From: Arthrobacter sp. B0490
GTDB lineage: Bacteria > Actinomycetota > Actinomycetes > Actinomycetales > Micrococcaceae
Direction of reading: 5' to 3'
Length of the DNA stretch: 64,000 nucleotides
Assembly: GCF_002929355.1 (NCBI RefSeq)
Contig: NZ_PJIR01000004.1
Span: 1-64,000, forward strand
In this document: in pieces, positions 32,360 through 42,068 of the stretch
Position numbering within the stretch: position 1 is the stretch's first letter
Layout: each line of letters opens with the position of its first letter
Program-made: the position numbers and the translations under genes
Notes under the pieces: generated by a model
Told to the model about the DNA's origin: nothing
Database searches by the model: none
The model's input: the letters and a program-made list of their open reading frames with translations, nothing else

Positions 32360-35300
32360 TCACACGGGGGTGATGACGAGGAGGAGGTCTCCGCCCTGGG
32401 CTGGTGCGGTGCCGGTGAAGGCGACGCGTTGGATGATCCCGGCGATGGGTGTGGTGATGTTGGCTTCCATTTTCATCGCTTCGATGGTGGCGACCGTGTC
32501 TCCGGCGGCGACGGTGGCCCCTTCGGTGTGGGTGATGGTCACGGAGCCGGCGAACGAAGCAGCGATGTGGCCGGGGGTTCCCGGGTCTGCTTTTTCGGCG
32601 GCCTTGACGTCGCTGTCGACGCTGCGGTCGCGCACGCTCACGGGTCTCATTTGCCCGTTGAGGGTGCACATCACGGTCCGCATTCCCTTCTCGTCGGGTT
32701 CCCCGACGGCTTCGAGGGTCGCGATGAGCCGGACGCCTTTTTCGAGTTCCATGACGTGCTCGGTGTTCGGCTGCAGTCCGTAGAGGTAGTCCGCGGTCCC
32801 CAGGACGGAGACGTCGCCGTAGGTGTCGCGGATACCCTGGAAATCCTTGGTGGGTCCTGCGAACAGCAGGGTGTTCAGTGCCGTCCTGCGCTCCTTCGGT
32901 GTTCCTGCGAGCTTCTTCTCGTCATCGGTAGACAGTTCGGCGGTGCGGGGTTTGAGTTCCCTGCCCTGGAGGGCTTTGGTGCGGAAGGGCTCGGGCCAGC
33001 CACCGGGCGGGTTCCCGAGGTCCCCGTTGAGGAACCCGATGACCGAGTCGGGGATGTCGTAGTCCTGCGGGTTGTCCTCGAACTCTTTCGGATCGGCATT
33101 GGCGCCCACGAGGGCCAGGGCAAGATCCCCCACGACCTTCGAGGACGGTGTGACTTTCACGAGCCGTCCCAGGATCCGGTCGGCCGCGGTATACATGTCC
33201 TCGATGGCCTCGAACCGTTCGCCCAGCCCCAGGGCGATGGCCTGCTGCTTGAGGTTGGAGAGCTGACCTCCCGGGATCTCGTGCCGATACACCCGGCCCG
33301 TAGGGCCCGGCAGGCCGGACTCGAATGGGGCATACATGCGCCGCACAGCCTCCCAGTAGGGTTCGAGCGCGCACACGGCATCCAGGTCTAGGCCTGTGTC
33401 CCGGGGTGTGTGGGCCAGGGCGGCGACAAGAGCCGACGCGGAGGGCTGGCTGGTCGTTCCGGCCAAGGGGGCGCTGGCGACGTCGACGGCGTCGACGCCG
33501 GCGTCGGCGGCGGCCAGCAGGGTGGCGAGCTGCCCGCCGGCGGTGTCATGGGTGTGCAGGTGCACCGGCAGGTCGAAGCGTTCCCGCAGGGCTGTGACCA
33601 GGCGCGCGGCGGCGGCCGGCCGGAGCAGGCCCGCCATGTCCTTGATGGCCAGGATGTGCGCGCCGGCGTCGACGATCCGCTGGGCAAGATCCAGGTAGTA
33701 GTCCAGGGTGTAGAGCTTCTCGGCAGGATCCAGCATGTCCGCGGTGTAACACAGCGCTACCTCTGCGACGGCGGTCCCTGTGGCCCGGACCGCCCGGATG
33801 GCCGGCTCCATCTGCGACACGTCGTTGAGGGCGTCGAAGATCCGGAAGATGTCGATCCCCGAGGAGGCGGCTTCCTTGACGAATGCGGTCGTGACCGCCT
33901 CTGGGTACGGGGTGTAGCCGACGGTGTTCCGGCCGCGTAGCAGCATCTGCAGGCAGATGTTCGGCATCTCCCGCCGCAGCACGTCGAGCCGTTCCCACGG
34001 GTCCTCACCCAGGAACCGCAGCGCGACGTCGTAGGTCGCACCACCCCAGGCCTCCACCGACAGCAGGCCGGGAGTCAGGGCAGAGACACTCGCACCGGCC
34101 GCGGCAAGATCGCGGGTCCGCACCCGGGTCGCCAGCAGAGACTGGTGCGCGTCCCGGAACGTCGTGTCCGTGACCGCGACGGCGGTCTGCTCCCGCAGGT
34201 GACGCGCGAAACCCTCCGGACCGAGTTCCAGGAGCTTCTGACGGCTGCCCGCAGGCAACGGCTTGTCGCCGGACTCCTCCGGCAGGGCGGGGAGTTTTTC
34301 CCGTGGGTCCAGGTGCGCGGGGCGCGCCCCGTTGGGTTGGTTGACGGTGACGTCGGCGAGCCAGGTCAGCAGCTTCGTGCCCCGATCGGCCGGCACGCGC
34401 GCGGTGAGAAGCTCGGGGCGTTCGTCGATAAAGGACGTCGCCACATTCCCCGCGATGAAGTCCGGATCATCCAGGACAGCCTGCAGGAAGCTGATGTTCG
34501 TCGACACGCCGCGCACCCGGAACTCCGCCAGGGCCCGGCGCGCACGCGTCACCGCGGACGGGTAGTCACGGCCCCGGCACGTCAGCTTCACGAGCATCGA
34601 GTCGAAGTGCGGGCTGATCTCCGCACCCGCATACACGGTGCCGCCGTCGAGCCTCACGCCCGCCCCACCCGCGGACCGGTACGCCGAGATCCGTCCGACG
34701 TCAGGCCGGAATCCGTTGGCGGGGTCCTCCGTGGTGATCCGCGACTGCAGGGCTGCACCCCGCACGTACACTGTGTCCTGGCTCAACCCCAGATCGGCCA
34801 GGGACTCCCCAGCGGCGATGCGCAGCTGCGCCTGCACGAGGTCGACGTCGGTGACCTCCTCGGTCACCGTGTGCTCGACCTGGATCCGCGGGTTCATCTC
34901 GATGAACACGTGCTGGCCCGCCCGCTCCCCGACCGTGTCGACCAGGAATTCCACCGTGCCCGCGTTGACGTACCCCAGGGCCGTCGCGAACTTCACGGCA
35001 TCACGGTGCAGGGCCTGCCGGATCCCCTCGTCGAGGTTGGGGGCCGGGGCGATCTCGATGACCTTCTGGTGCCGGCGCTGCAGCGAGCAGTCCCGCTCGA
35101 ACAGATGCATCACATTCCCCTCGGCGTCCGCGAGGATCTGCACCTCGATGTGCCGGGGACGCAGGACAGCCTGTTCCAGGAACATCGTCGGATCCCCGAA
35201 CGCGGATTCCGCCTCGCGCATCGCCGCTTCCAGCGCATCCGGCAGCGCTTCGCGGGTGTCCACCCGGCGCATCCCCCGGCCGCCGCCACCGGCCACGGCC

Positions 35301-35773
35301 TTCGCGAAGATCGGGAACCCGATCTTCTCGGCTGCGGCGGTCAGTTCGTCGACGTTGGCGCTCGGACGGGAGGAGGCGAGCACGGGGATGCCCGCCGCAC
35401 GCGCGGCGTCGAGGGCCTTGACCTTGTTACCCGCGAGCTCCAGGACATCGGCCGGCGGCCCCACGAAGGTGATGCCCGCCTCCGCCGCTGCCCGGGCGAG
35501 CCCGGGGTTCTCGGACAGGAACCCGTACCCCGGATAGATCGCGTCACAGCCGGATTCCCGCGCCACGCGGATGATCTCCTCGATGTCGAGGTACGCCCGA
35601 ACAGGATGCCCTTCCTCACCGATCAGGTACGCCTCGTCGGCCTTCTGACGGTGGATGGATCCGCGGTCCTCGTAGGGGAAGACCGCGACGGTTTTAGCTC
35701 CCATTTCGTGGCCGGCGCGGAAGGCCCGGATGGCGATCTCGCCGCGATTGGCTACCAGAATCTTCGAAAACAT
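32360..35773 (-). CDS. pyc: Pyruvate carboxylase
   Basis: 1137 residues, full length for the single-chain enzyme. Order: biotin carboxylase/ATP-grasp (ILVANRGEIAIRAFRAGHE at the start, AVAGGGGRGMRRVD, and EMNPRIQVEHTVTEEV), carboxyltransferase (TDTTFRDAHQSLLATRVRT near residue 545, HLHTHDTAGGQLATL), the allosteric linker, and a C-terminal biotinyl domain with AMKMEANITT, whose Lys carries biotin. It makes oxaloacetate from pyruvate and bicarbonate. It lies 104 bp downstream of an RraA/CHA-aldolase-like gene and probably shares its transcript, which is unusual for this housekeeping enzyme. Confidence 0.96.
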   Translation of the reverse strand: MFSKILVANRGEIAIRAFRAGHEMGAKTVAVFPYEDRGSIHRQKADEAYLIGEEGHPVRAYLDIEEIIRVARESGCDAIYPGYGFLSENPGLARAAAEAGITFVGPPADVLELAGNKVKALDAARAAGIPVLASSRPSANVDELTAAAEKIGFPIFAKAVAGGGGRGMRRVDTREALPDALEAAMREAESAFGDPTMFLEQAVLRPRHIEVQILADAEGNVMHLFERDCSLQRRHQKVIEIAPAPNLDEGIRQALHRDAVKFATALGYVNAGTVEFLVDTVGERAGQHVFIEMNPRIQVEHTVTEEVTDVDLVQAQLRIAAGESLADLGLSQDTVYVRGAALQSRITTEDPANGFRPDVGRISAYRSAGGAGVRLDGGTVYAGAEISPHFDSMLVKLTCRGRDYPSAVTRARRALAEFRVRGVSTNISFLQAVLDDPDFIAGNVATSFIDERPELLTARVPADRGTKLLTWLADVTVNQPNGARPAHLDPREKLPALPEESGDKPLPAGSRQKLLELGPEGFARHLREQTAVAVTDTTFRDAHQSLLATRVRTRDLAAAGASVSALTPGLLSVEAWGGATYDVALRFLGEDPWERLDVLRREMPNICLQMLLRGRNTVGYTPYPEAVTTAFVKEAASSGIDIFRIFDALNDVSQMEPAIRAVRATGTAVAEVALCYTADMLDPAEKLYTLDYYLDLAQRIVDAGAHILAIKDMAGLLRPAAAARLVTALRERFDLPVHLHTHDTAGGQLATLLAAADAGVDAVDVASAPLAGTTSQPSASALVAALAHTPRDTGLDLDAVCALEPYWEAVRRMYAPFESGLPGPTGRVYRHEIPGGQLSNLKQQAIALGLGERFEAIEDMYTAADRILGRLVKVTPSSKVVGDLALALVGANADPKEFEDNPQDYDIPDSVIGFLNGDLGNPPGGWPEPFRTKALQGRELKPRTAELSTDDEKKLAGTPKERRTALNTLLFAGPTKDFQGIRDTYGDVSVLGTADYLYGLQPNTEHVMELEKGVRLIATLEAVGEPDEKGMRTVMCTLNGQMRPVSVRDRSVDSDVKAAEKADPGTPGHIAASFAGSVTITHTEGATVAAGDTVATIEAMKMEANITTPIAGIIQRVAFTGTAPAQGGDLLLVITPV

Positions 35774-35877
35774 CGGTGTCCTTCACAAGTGATGGTGCGA
35801 ACGTGCACCTCCCTGCTGATGGTGCTGGCAGGGAGGTGCGCGGGGGGAGTGGTTGGAACGGCGGCGGTGGGTGGGGC

Positions 35878-36516
35878 TTAGAGCGCGGCTGCTTTCACGC
35901 GGTCGCGGATGTTCCGCTCGATCTCTTCCTGGGCCGGCAGTTTGTGCAGTGTTTCTGCGATCTCTGACTGGGCGACGACGACGATGCCGTCGTTGTCACC
36001 GACGACGACGTCTCCTGGGTTGCAGACGACGTTGCCGCAGGCGACGGGCTTTCCGACGGTGCCGGGCCCGTTCTTGGAAGGTCCGGCCGGTACGACGGCG
36101 CGGGCGAAGACGGCGATACCCATGTCGTTCATTTCCTCGACGTCGCGGACCGCGCCGTCGATGATGACACCACGGATGCCTTTGCTGAGGCAGATCTCTG
36201 CGAGGATCCCGCCGAAGACCGAGCGGTTGGTGACCCCGTTGCCGCTGATGACGAGCACGTCACCTGGCTGGGCTTCATCGAGTCCGCGGTGGATGGCGAG
36301 GTTGTCGCCTTCCCAGACCTGGACGGGGAAGATCGCGCCACCGAGTCTGATGCCTGGTGTGAGGCAGCGGATGTCGGCGCTCATCATGTCCATGCGGTTG
36401 CGCACGTCGCCGATGAGGGCTGCCGGGTAGGCTGCGAGGTCGCGCACCAGGTCCTGCGCGGGGCGTGGCCATTGGGGGTGGACGGCGATGTTGTCTGCTG
36501 GTGCGTTGATGTACAC
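35878..36516 (-). CDS. RraA-like aldolase/decarboxylase (HMG/CHA aldolase family)
   Basis: 212 residues. It shows the family core: GDVLVISGNGVTNRSVFGGI, then LAEICLSKGIRGVIIDGAVR followed by D, where Arg and Asp bind the metal-substrate complex. Members are 4-hydroxy-4-methyl-2-oxoglutarate or 4-carboxy-4-hydroxy-2-oxoadipate aldolases, which release pyruvate (and oxaloacetate), and the RNase E inhibitor RraA. A metabolic role fits better here: next to pyruvate carboxylase, a hydroxyacid dehydrogenase and a carboxylate transporter. Substrate not determined. Confidence 0.83.
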   Translation of the reverse strand: MYINAPADNIAVHPQWPRPAQDLVRDLAAYPAALIGDVRNRMDMMSADIRCLTPGIRLGGAIFPVQVWEGDNLAIHRGLDEAQPGDVLVISGNGVTNRSVFGGILAEICLSKGIRGVIIDGAVRDVEEMNDMGIAVFARAVVPAGPSKNGPGTVGKPVACGNVVCNPGDVVVGDNDGIVVVAQSEIAETLHKLPAQEEIERNIRDRVKAAAL

Positions 36517-36547
36517 GATGAAGTCCTTTTATAGGGGGGAGCTTGGG

Positions 36548-37537
36548 TCAGGCGGGTACGCGGCGGATTTGTTCGGCATTCACCGGGTGAAGTGGTTCTC
36601 CACCGGCGAGCACTTTTTGGACCGCGGTCCATGCCGAGCGCCCGGCCTCCAGGAATGCCTCGGTGCTCTGTCCTGCGATGTGGGGTGTGATGATCAGCCC
36701 GGGCACCGGTTCGGTCGTCATGGTGCTGTGGCTGAGCGGGTCTTTCATGTCCGTGCTTTCGCCTTCAAGGACGTCCAGCGCCGCTCCTGCCAGGGCTCCG
36801 GACGTGAGGGCGACGCGCAGCGCGCTCTCGTCGATGAGTCCCCCGCGGGAGGTGTTGATGATGACCGCCGAGCTTTTCATCGATGCCAGTTCCTGTGCGC
36901 CGATCATGTGCCGGGTCGAGGGCAGCAGGGGAGCGTGGATGCTGACGATGTCGGATGCCTCGAGCAGTTCCTCGAGGTCGACCGGTGTCGCACCCGCGTC
37001 GAGCACGTCGTGTTCAGCGGCATAGGGATCGCTGACGAGGACGTCCATGCCGAACCCTCGGGCGATGGTTGCCACGCGCCGTCCGATGGCTCCGAACCCG
37101 ACCAGACCGAGGGTCTTCCCGGAGAGCTCGAAACCGATAAGGTCCGCTTTGCCTTCGCTCCACTTGCCATGACGAATGTTGTCGTGGGCGAGCAGGAGCT
37201 TGCGTGCCGTCGTCAGCAAGAGTGCGAAGACGTGTTCGGCGACAGCGTTCCCGTTGGCACCCGGGGTGGTGGTCACCCACACTCCCTGGTCGGAGGCTGC
37301 CTGCAGATCGACGTTGTCGGTGCCCACACCGTGCCGGGCGATGATCCGTAAGCGGGGAGAAGCTTCGATGAGCTCGCGGGAGAACGTTTCCGCGCGGAGG
37401 ATCACACCGTCCACGGTGTCGCTGACGTCCAGGTAGTTGACCTTGGTGGGTCCGTAGCCGAGGTGGACGGTGGCCGATGCCTGAACTTCCGTAAGGACGT
37501 CGGAGTGGATGGTGTCTGATACGTAGATGACCGTCAC
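36548..37537 (-). CDS. D-2-hydroxyacid dehydrogenase (PGDH-like)
   Basis: 329 residues. NAD-binding motif VGFGAIGRRVATIARGFG near residue 150. Substrate/catalytic residues appear as Arg near IARHGVGTDNVDL and His in ITPHIAGQSTEAF; the Glu lies between them. The family interconverts 2-oxoacids and D-2-hydroxyacids; it resembles 3-phosphoglycerate dehydrogenase without the C-terminal ACT domain. It follows the transporter gene by 12 bp and precedes the RraA-like gene by 31 bp, so it is part of one catabolic operon. Confidence 0.88.
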   Translation of the reverse strand: MTVIYVSDTIHSDVLTEVQASATVHLGYGPTKVNYLDVSDTVDGVILRAETFSRELIEASPRLRIIARHGVGTDNVDLQAASDQGVWVTTTPGANGNAVAEHVFALLLTTARKLLLAHDNIRHGKWSEGKADLIGFELSGKTLGLVGFGAIGRRVATIARGFGMDVLVSDPYAAEHDVLDAGATPVDLEELLEASDIVSIHAPLLPSTRHMIGAQELASMKSSAVIINTSRGGLIDESALRVALTSGALAGAALDVLEGESTDMKDPLSHSTMTTEPVPGLIITPHIAGQSTEAFLEAGRSAWTAVQKVLAGGEPLHPVNAEQIRRVPA

Positions 37538-37549
37538 GGGGAGGGTGTC

Positions 37550-38866
37550 CTAGCGGTAGAGGTGGGAGGACAGGTCGGAGTTCGGCTTGACCGTGAGGCC
37601 GACGACGAGGAGTCCGAGGATTCCGGCGCCGACGAGCATGTAGGCGGGGACGAAGTTGTTGCCCGTGGCGTCGATGAGGTAGGTGGCCAGGTAGGGGCCT
37701 GCGCCACCGCCGATGACTGCTCCGACGCTGTGCCCGAAGGCGACGCCGGTGTGGCGGACACGGGTGGGGTAGAACTCGAGCATGGACCCGTAGGTGCCTG
37801 CCTGGCAGAGGGCGTAGGGGATGATGCCGATGCCAAGGCCCAGCAGTGCCAGCCCGAAGGAGTTCTGGTTCATCAGCAGGAACGAGGGCAGTGTGACCAG
37901 AATGTAGGCGATGTAGGACCACAGCAGGACCTTGCGGCTGCCGATGCGCCCACCGAGTTGCCCGGCGACGGGGATCACGAAGGCGGCGAAGAGGACAGCC
38001 AGAAGGACGATCGTCGACGCTTCACCCTTGGTGAAGCCGAGGATCTCGCTGAAGTACACGGCGACGAACACGGTGCCGATGTAGGTGCCGATGTTCTGGA
38101 CCAGGGCGATGGTTGTGACTTTGGTCAGGGCCTTCGGGTACTGGCTCAGTACTTCCTTGAACGGGGTCTTCGTGACCGCGTTCTGGCTCTGGATCTCCCG
38201 GAACTCCGGGCTGTCTTCGACCCTCAGCCGCATGATCAGGCAAAGGATGCCCAGCGGCAGGGCGAGAAGGAACGGGATGCGCCAGCCCCAGGACTCAAGG
38301 ACATCGGCGGGCATCGCTGCTGCGGCCAGTGCGGCCAGGCCTGCTGCCAGGCCCTTGCCGAGCTGGGCGATGCTGGGAATGAAGGAGACGTAGAGTGAGC
38401 GGCGCTCCGGGCTGGCCCATTCACGGATGTAGGAAGCGGCGCCGCCGATCTCACCACCGGTGGAGAAGCCCTGCAGCATCCTTAGCACCACCAGCAGGAT
38501 GGGGGCGAGGACGCCGATCTGCGCGAAGCCTGGCAGGAGTCCGGTCAGTGTCGCGGCAGCGCCCATGAGCGTGATGCTCGCGATCAGGCTCACCCGGCGG
38601 CCGCGCTTGTCGCCGAGACGGCCGAAGAAGATCGCGCCCAGCGGGCGGACGATGAACGCGGAGCCGAAGACCAGCAGGGTGCTCAGCAGTGATGTGACCG
38701 GGTCATCGCTGGGGAAGAAGACCAAGCCGAGGGTCGCTGCGACGTACCCATACACGCTGAAGTCGTAGTACTCGATAAATGTTCCGAAAGCAGCGACACC
38801 GGTTGCTTTCTTGGCTTTCGTCCGCCGGGTTGCTGCGTCGTCGACCGTGACCGTGGGAGCAGTCAT
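37550..38866 (-). CDS. MFS transporter, metabolite:H+ symporter (MHS) type
   Basis: 438 residues and 12 membrane segments. The MHS pattern is visible: TFIEYYDFSVYGYVAATLGL at helix 1, FFGRLGDKRGRRVSLIA in the first loop, and LRMLQGFSTGGEIGGAASY. MHS carriers import citrate, 2-oxoglutarate, shikimate, proline or similar compounds. Start at ATG 38866 with GAGAGG about 8 nt upstream. It is the first gene of the operon that includes the hydroxyacid dehydrogenase, RraA-like protein and pyruvate carboxylase, and is divergent from the IclR-type regulator. Confidence 0.88.
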   Translation of the reverse strand: MTAPTVTVDDAATRRTKAKKATGVAAFGTFIEYYDFSVYGYVAATLGLVFFPSDDPVTSLLSTLLVFGSAFIVRPLGAIFFGRLGDKRGRRVSLIASITLMGAAATLTGLLPGFAQIGVLAPILLVVLRMLQGFSTGGEIGGAASYIREWASPERRSLYVSFIPSIAQLGKGLAAGLAALAAAAMPADVLESWGWRIPFLLALPLGILCLIMRLRVEDSPEFREIQSQNAVTKTPFKEVLSQYPKALTKVTTIALVQNIGTYIGTVFVAVYFSEILGFTKGEASTIVLLAVLFAAFVIPVAGQLGGRIGSRKVLLWSYIAYILVTLPSFLLMNQNSFGLALLGLGIGIIPYALCQAGTYGSMLEFYPTRVRHTGVAFGHSVGAVIGGGAGPYLATYLIDATGNNFVPAYMLVGAGILGLLVVGLTVKPNSDLSSHLYR

Positions 38867-39029
38867 TCGAAGACCTCTCTGTCTTAGAAAAATGGGACAC
38901 CGTCTCACTTCTGGTGTTGTTCAAGGATGCATGTGCTCTAGCTCACTGTCAATCACGTGCGGCGAAGCAACGTCGATCAGGGACCTCGTGGTCAGTCAGG
39001 GCGGAAGATCGGCGTGAGATACTGCGACG

Positions 39030-40628
39030 GTGGAGCAAGCGGATCAGGGAACTCATCGCGATGGCGCCGCGGAAATCTTCTCGATCGTCGAGGCGCTTAT
39101 CGGTCGTCGGAACTACGGATGGGGTGTCAGGGAACTCGCCGATCACCTCGGCGCGAATCGAAGCACGGTCAATCGCCTTCTGTCCCGGCTCGTCGAGGAG
39201 CGCCTGGCGTCCCGGGATGTCAGCGGCGCCTATGTGATCGGGCCGCGACTGAAAGTCCTGGCGACCACGATTCAGGAGAATCACCCGCTGTTCGTCGCTG
39301 GCGGACGGATCCTTTCGCACCTCAGTGCGACCACAGGAGCGACCGCCGTCCTTGCCGTCGAGTCGCCCAAGCCGGAGGAATGCTTCGTCCTGGTGTCCAA
39401 AGAACCGACGTCGCCGGTGCGCTACACCCTGCCAGCAGGAACAACGCTGCCCACGCATGCAGGAGCGCTGGGCCTGGCGATCCTTTCCCGCCGAGGAACA
39501 GCAGGTCTGTCCAAGCATCTGAAAACGTTCACGGCGGACTCGCGTACGGACGTCAACGGGATTCAGGAGGTCCTCGACAGGTACGCCGACCTCAACGCCG
39601 TCGTCAGCATCGGGCAGCACATCCCCGACGCCGCCGGCATCGCAGTGCCCCTAACCATCACGAAGAGCGTGACCGGATCAATCTCCGTGTCTCGCCCACG
39701 CAATGAGTTCCGCGAATCCGACATCGTTTCGGTAGCTCGGCTCCTCAATCGGGCCGCAGCCGAACTGGAAGCGAACTTGGACGCCCAATATCCGGTCGCA
39801 GACCCTTCGGTGCAGACCCCAAACCCGTCGACGACCCTGATCCAACGTATTTCGCGCCTTCTGACTGCTCTATGTGCCAACCCGGCCGAGGAACTGAACA
39901 TGCAGTACCTCACCACTGTCATGGGAACCAGATCGGTCGCAACACGGAGGCTGATCGATGCGGCATGCGAGGCAGGTCTCATGACCAGTAGCCAAACCAG
40001 CAGCTTTTCCGCCGGACCCACTCTCCTGCGCTGGGCGGCCGCCCTAGGATGCAGCACGAGTCTTCAGAACTTGATCGACGAGGATTTGCAGGCACTTTCC
40101 GCCGACACCGGAGAGACCGTAGGGCTGGCGATCTACGACCACGAAACCCAGAACGCCCACTTTGCCTCTACCTATTCGGCCGTCCGCACCATCCAGTACG
40201 TCCTCGAGCTCGACTCCCAAATACCCCTGCATGCAGGAGCAGCGGGCAAAGCCATCCTCGCTCACCTGCCGGAGCAACTGCGTCCGGGTGCGCTCAAATC
40301 CTTCACGGAACGCACCATCACCGACCCTAAAATACTTACCCGAGAACTGGGTATCATCCGCACCCGCGGCTGGGCTGCAGGTGACGGGGAACGAATTCCC
40401 GAAGCTTACGGGGTAGCGGCACCCTTCTTCATCAACGGACTCATCGGAGGCTCCATCACCATCACCATCGCCCGCTATCGGATTGACGAAGTATCCGCAG
40501 ACAAGCTTGCCGAGGCGATCGTGTCGACGGCCAGGAAAGTGACCGAACTGCTTTCGATCACGGATTCCTCTCCTAAAGCGATAAAAAGCGGTCGGTCCTG
40601 CAAGGTGGAGACCAGAGCAGCTCTGTAA
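39030..40628 (+). CDS. Tandem (double) IclR-type regulator
   Basis: 532 residues, about twice the usual IclR length. Module 1: winged HTH (WGVRELADHLGANRSTVNRL) and effector domain (THAGALGLAILSRRG, then AAGIAVPLTITKSVTGSISV). Module 2 starts near residue 270: a degraded HTH-like segment (LTTVMGTRSVATRRLIDAAC) and a second effector domain (PLHAGAAGKAILAHLPEQL, then AYGVAAPFFINGLIGGSITI). So one chain has two effector pockets and probably one working DNA-binding domain. Start GTG 39030. Divergent from the MHS transporter operon, its likely target. Confidence 0.82.
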   Translation: MEQADQGTHRDGAAEIFSIVEALIGRRNYGWGVRELADHLGANRSTVNRLLSRLVEERLASRDVSGAYVIGPRLKVLATTIQENHPLFVAGGRILSHLSATTGATAVLAVESPKPEECFVLVSKEPTSPVRYTLPAGTTLPTHAGALGLAILSRRGTAGLSKHLKTFTADSRTDVNGIQEVLDRYADLNAVVSIGQHIPDAAGIAVPLTITKSVTGSISVSRPRNEFRESDIVSVARLLNRAAAELEANLDAQYPVADPSVQTPNPSTTLIQRISRLLTALCANPAEELNMQYLTTVMGTRSVATRRLIDAACEAGLMTSSQTSSFSAGPTLLRWAAALGCSTSLQNLIDEDLQALSADTGETVGLAIYDHETQNAHFASTYSAVRTIQYVLELDSQIPLHAGAAGKAILAHLPEQLRPGALKSFTERTITDPKILTRELGIIRTRGWAAGDGERIPEAYGVAAPFFINGLIGGSITITIARYRIDEVSADKLAEAIVSTARKVTELLSITDSSPKAIKSGRSCKVETRAAL

Positions 40629-40689
40629 TCACCATCAGCGATAGCGGCAAACACGAGACGTCCATTGCTGTGTGGGAAACTCCTGGGGC

Positions 40690-41040
40690 TCAATCGGTGA
40701 TGATGGTCAGTAGCTGACTCATCCCGTAGGGGATGGGCTGACGAAGGAACATGCTGGTTCTGGTGCGCACAATCCCTGGATAGAGCCGGATCTCTTCAAA
40801 GACGCGGTACAGGTCATCGGGGTCCCGGGCGACGACGCGGCACAGCAGGTCTGTCTTGCCTGCCGGCGCGAGACATTCGATGATCTGGGGTATCGCTCGC
40901 GACCCTTTACCGCTACATCGATCCGGTGCTGGTCGAGTTCTGCTGCTACATGCGCTGAGATCAGAGTCCGTGGCTCTGTCTCGCTGAGCATCGATTCGAC
41001 GACGAGCTCGATGAGCCGCGTTACATCTCGCACATACACC
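40690..41040 (-). pseudogene. Frameshifted Lrp/AsnC-type regulator fragment
   Basis: The end of an Lrp ligand-binding domain is clear in one frame: CLAPAGKTDLLCRVVARDP, then DLYRVFEEIRLYPGIVRTRT and QPIPYGMSQLLTIITD to TGA. Upstream, after about codon 47, the matching part continues in another frame (LISAHVAAELDQHRIDVAV). A small indel near 40900 breaks the gene. No N-terminal HTH is found, so it is also truncated. It lies next to the LysR gene. Confidence 0.72.
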
Positions 41041-41140
41041 TGCTCGGATATGCGCTCACGATGGAGACTTCGGAGCTACGAACGCTCAGATCGAGAGCAC
41101 GCAGGGGATCCTCATTGGCCCGTTGGAGTAGATCATTCGC

Positions 41141-42001
41141 CTACGAGGTCGAGTTAAGTGTGTCGCGAATTGCGCTGATGAAGCCGTCGACGTCGGGATG
41201 GGCTGGTTCCCTCCAGAGTAGTTCAACGGTGATGGGAGGCGCGTCCTCGAGGGGGAGGAACATGACATCCGGCGCGGAGTAGAAGTCTTGAGTGGCGATA
41301 CCTGTCACTCCGATGCCTTTGCGGGATGCTATGGCCATCAACCAGTCGTCCGTGTTCGTAACATCGATTGTCTGCGGTTGGTGGGCGAAATTCGCCCAGA
41401 GAGTCGGCGTGGTCGTTCCGGACACCGTATTGATGACCACCGTTTCTGTGGTGAGAAGGCTGAGGTTGAGTGACCTTCGGTTCGCGAGGTGATGGTCTTT
41501 GTGTAGTGCGACTAGTCGCGGCTCTCGTTGAACGAGGGCTCGGTGCAGTCCGGGTTCAGTGTCGCCGACGTCCCGCACGATGGCAGCATCGACGGAACCG
41601 TTGGGGAGCCCGGCTAGGCGTTGATCGATTCGATGAAGCTCGAGTACTTTGCCGGGGTTCCGCTGCTGCCAGGTCGCAAGGACCTGTGGGGTGGCGCTTC
41701 CAAGGACGCTCCAGGCGTACCCCACTCGGAGAGGGCCTGTTTCTCGAGTGGAGGGGTCAAGCGTGTCGTCGAGTAGCTGCACAGCGCGCCGCGCGCGGGG
41801 GAGGAATTCCTTTCCCGCTGGGGTTAGTCGGAGATGCCGTGTCGACCGTTCCACGAGCTGCACCCCCAGGTGCTTCTCTAGCTGTTGAAGGAGCCGGCTG
41901 GCTGCGGGTTGCGTGATGTGCTGAGCTTCCGCCGCGCGGGTGATTGTTCCTAGTTCCGCGATAGCGATCAGCATCCTCAGGTGGCGAACGTCCGCAGTCA
42001 T
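41141..42001 (-). CDS. LysR-family transcriptional regulator
   Basis: 286 residues from ATG 42001. N-terminal LysR HTH: LGTITRAAEAQHITQPAASR followed by LLQQLEKHLGVQLVER. The C-terminal two-lobe effector domain runs from about residue 90 (GPLRVGYAW). An upstream start at 42052 is open but lengthens the protein beyond family norm. Divergent from the EamA transporter by 67 bp; LysR proteins commonly control such neighbours. Confidence 0.87.
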   Translation of the reverse strand: MTADVRHLRMLIAIAELGTITRAAEAQHITQPAASRLLQQLEKHLGVQLVERSTRHLRLTPAGKEFLPRARRAVQLLDDTLDPSTRETGPLRVGYAWSVLGSATPQVLATWQQRNPGKVLELHRIDQRLAGLPNGSVDAAIVRDVGDTEPGLHRALVQREPRLVALHKDHHLANRRSLNLSLLTTETVVINTVSGTTTPTLWANFAHQPQTIDVTNTDDWLMAIASRKGIGVTGIATQDFYSAPDVMFLPLEDAPPITVELLWREPAHPDVDGFISAIRDTLNSTS

Positions 42002-42068
42002 GTTCTCAGGGTATAGACCCGGAAGATTGGCATTTCTCCTGTCCGAGATCATTCGAGACGCTGTGACT

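Noticed and set aside
34145..35881. Forward-strand open frame of 578 codons
   Set aside because: It is antisense to pyruvate carboxylase; the reverse strand has all catalytic motifs in order and this frame is Arg/Gly/His-rich with no domain.
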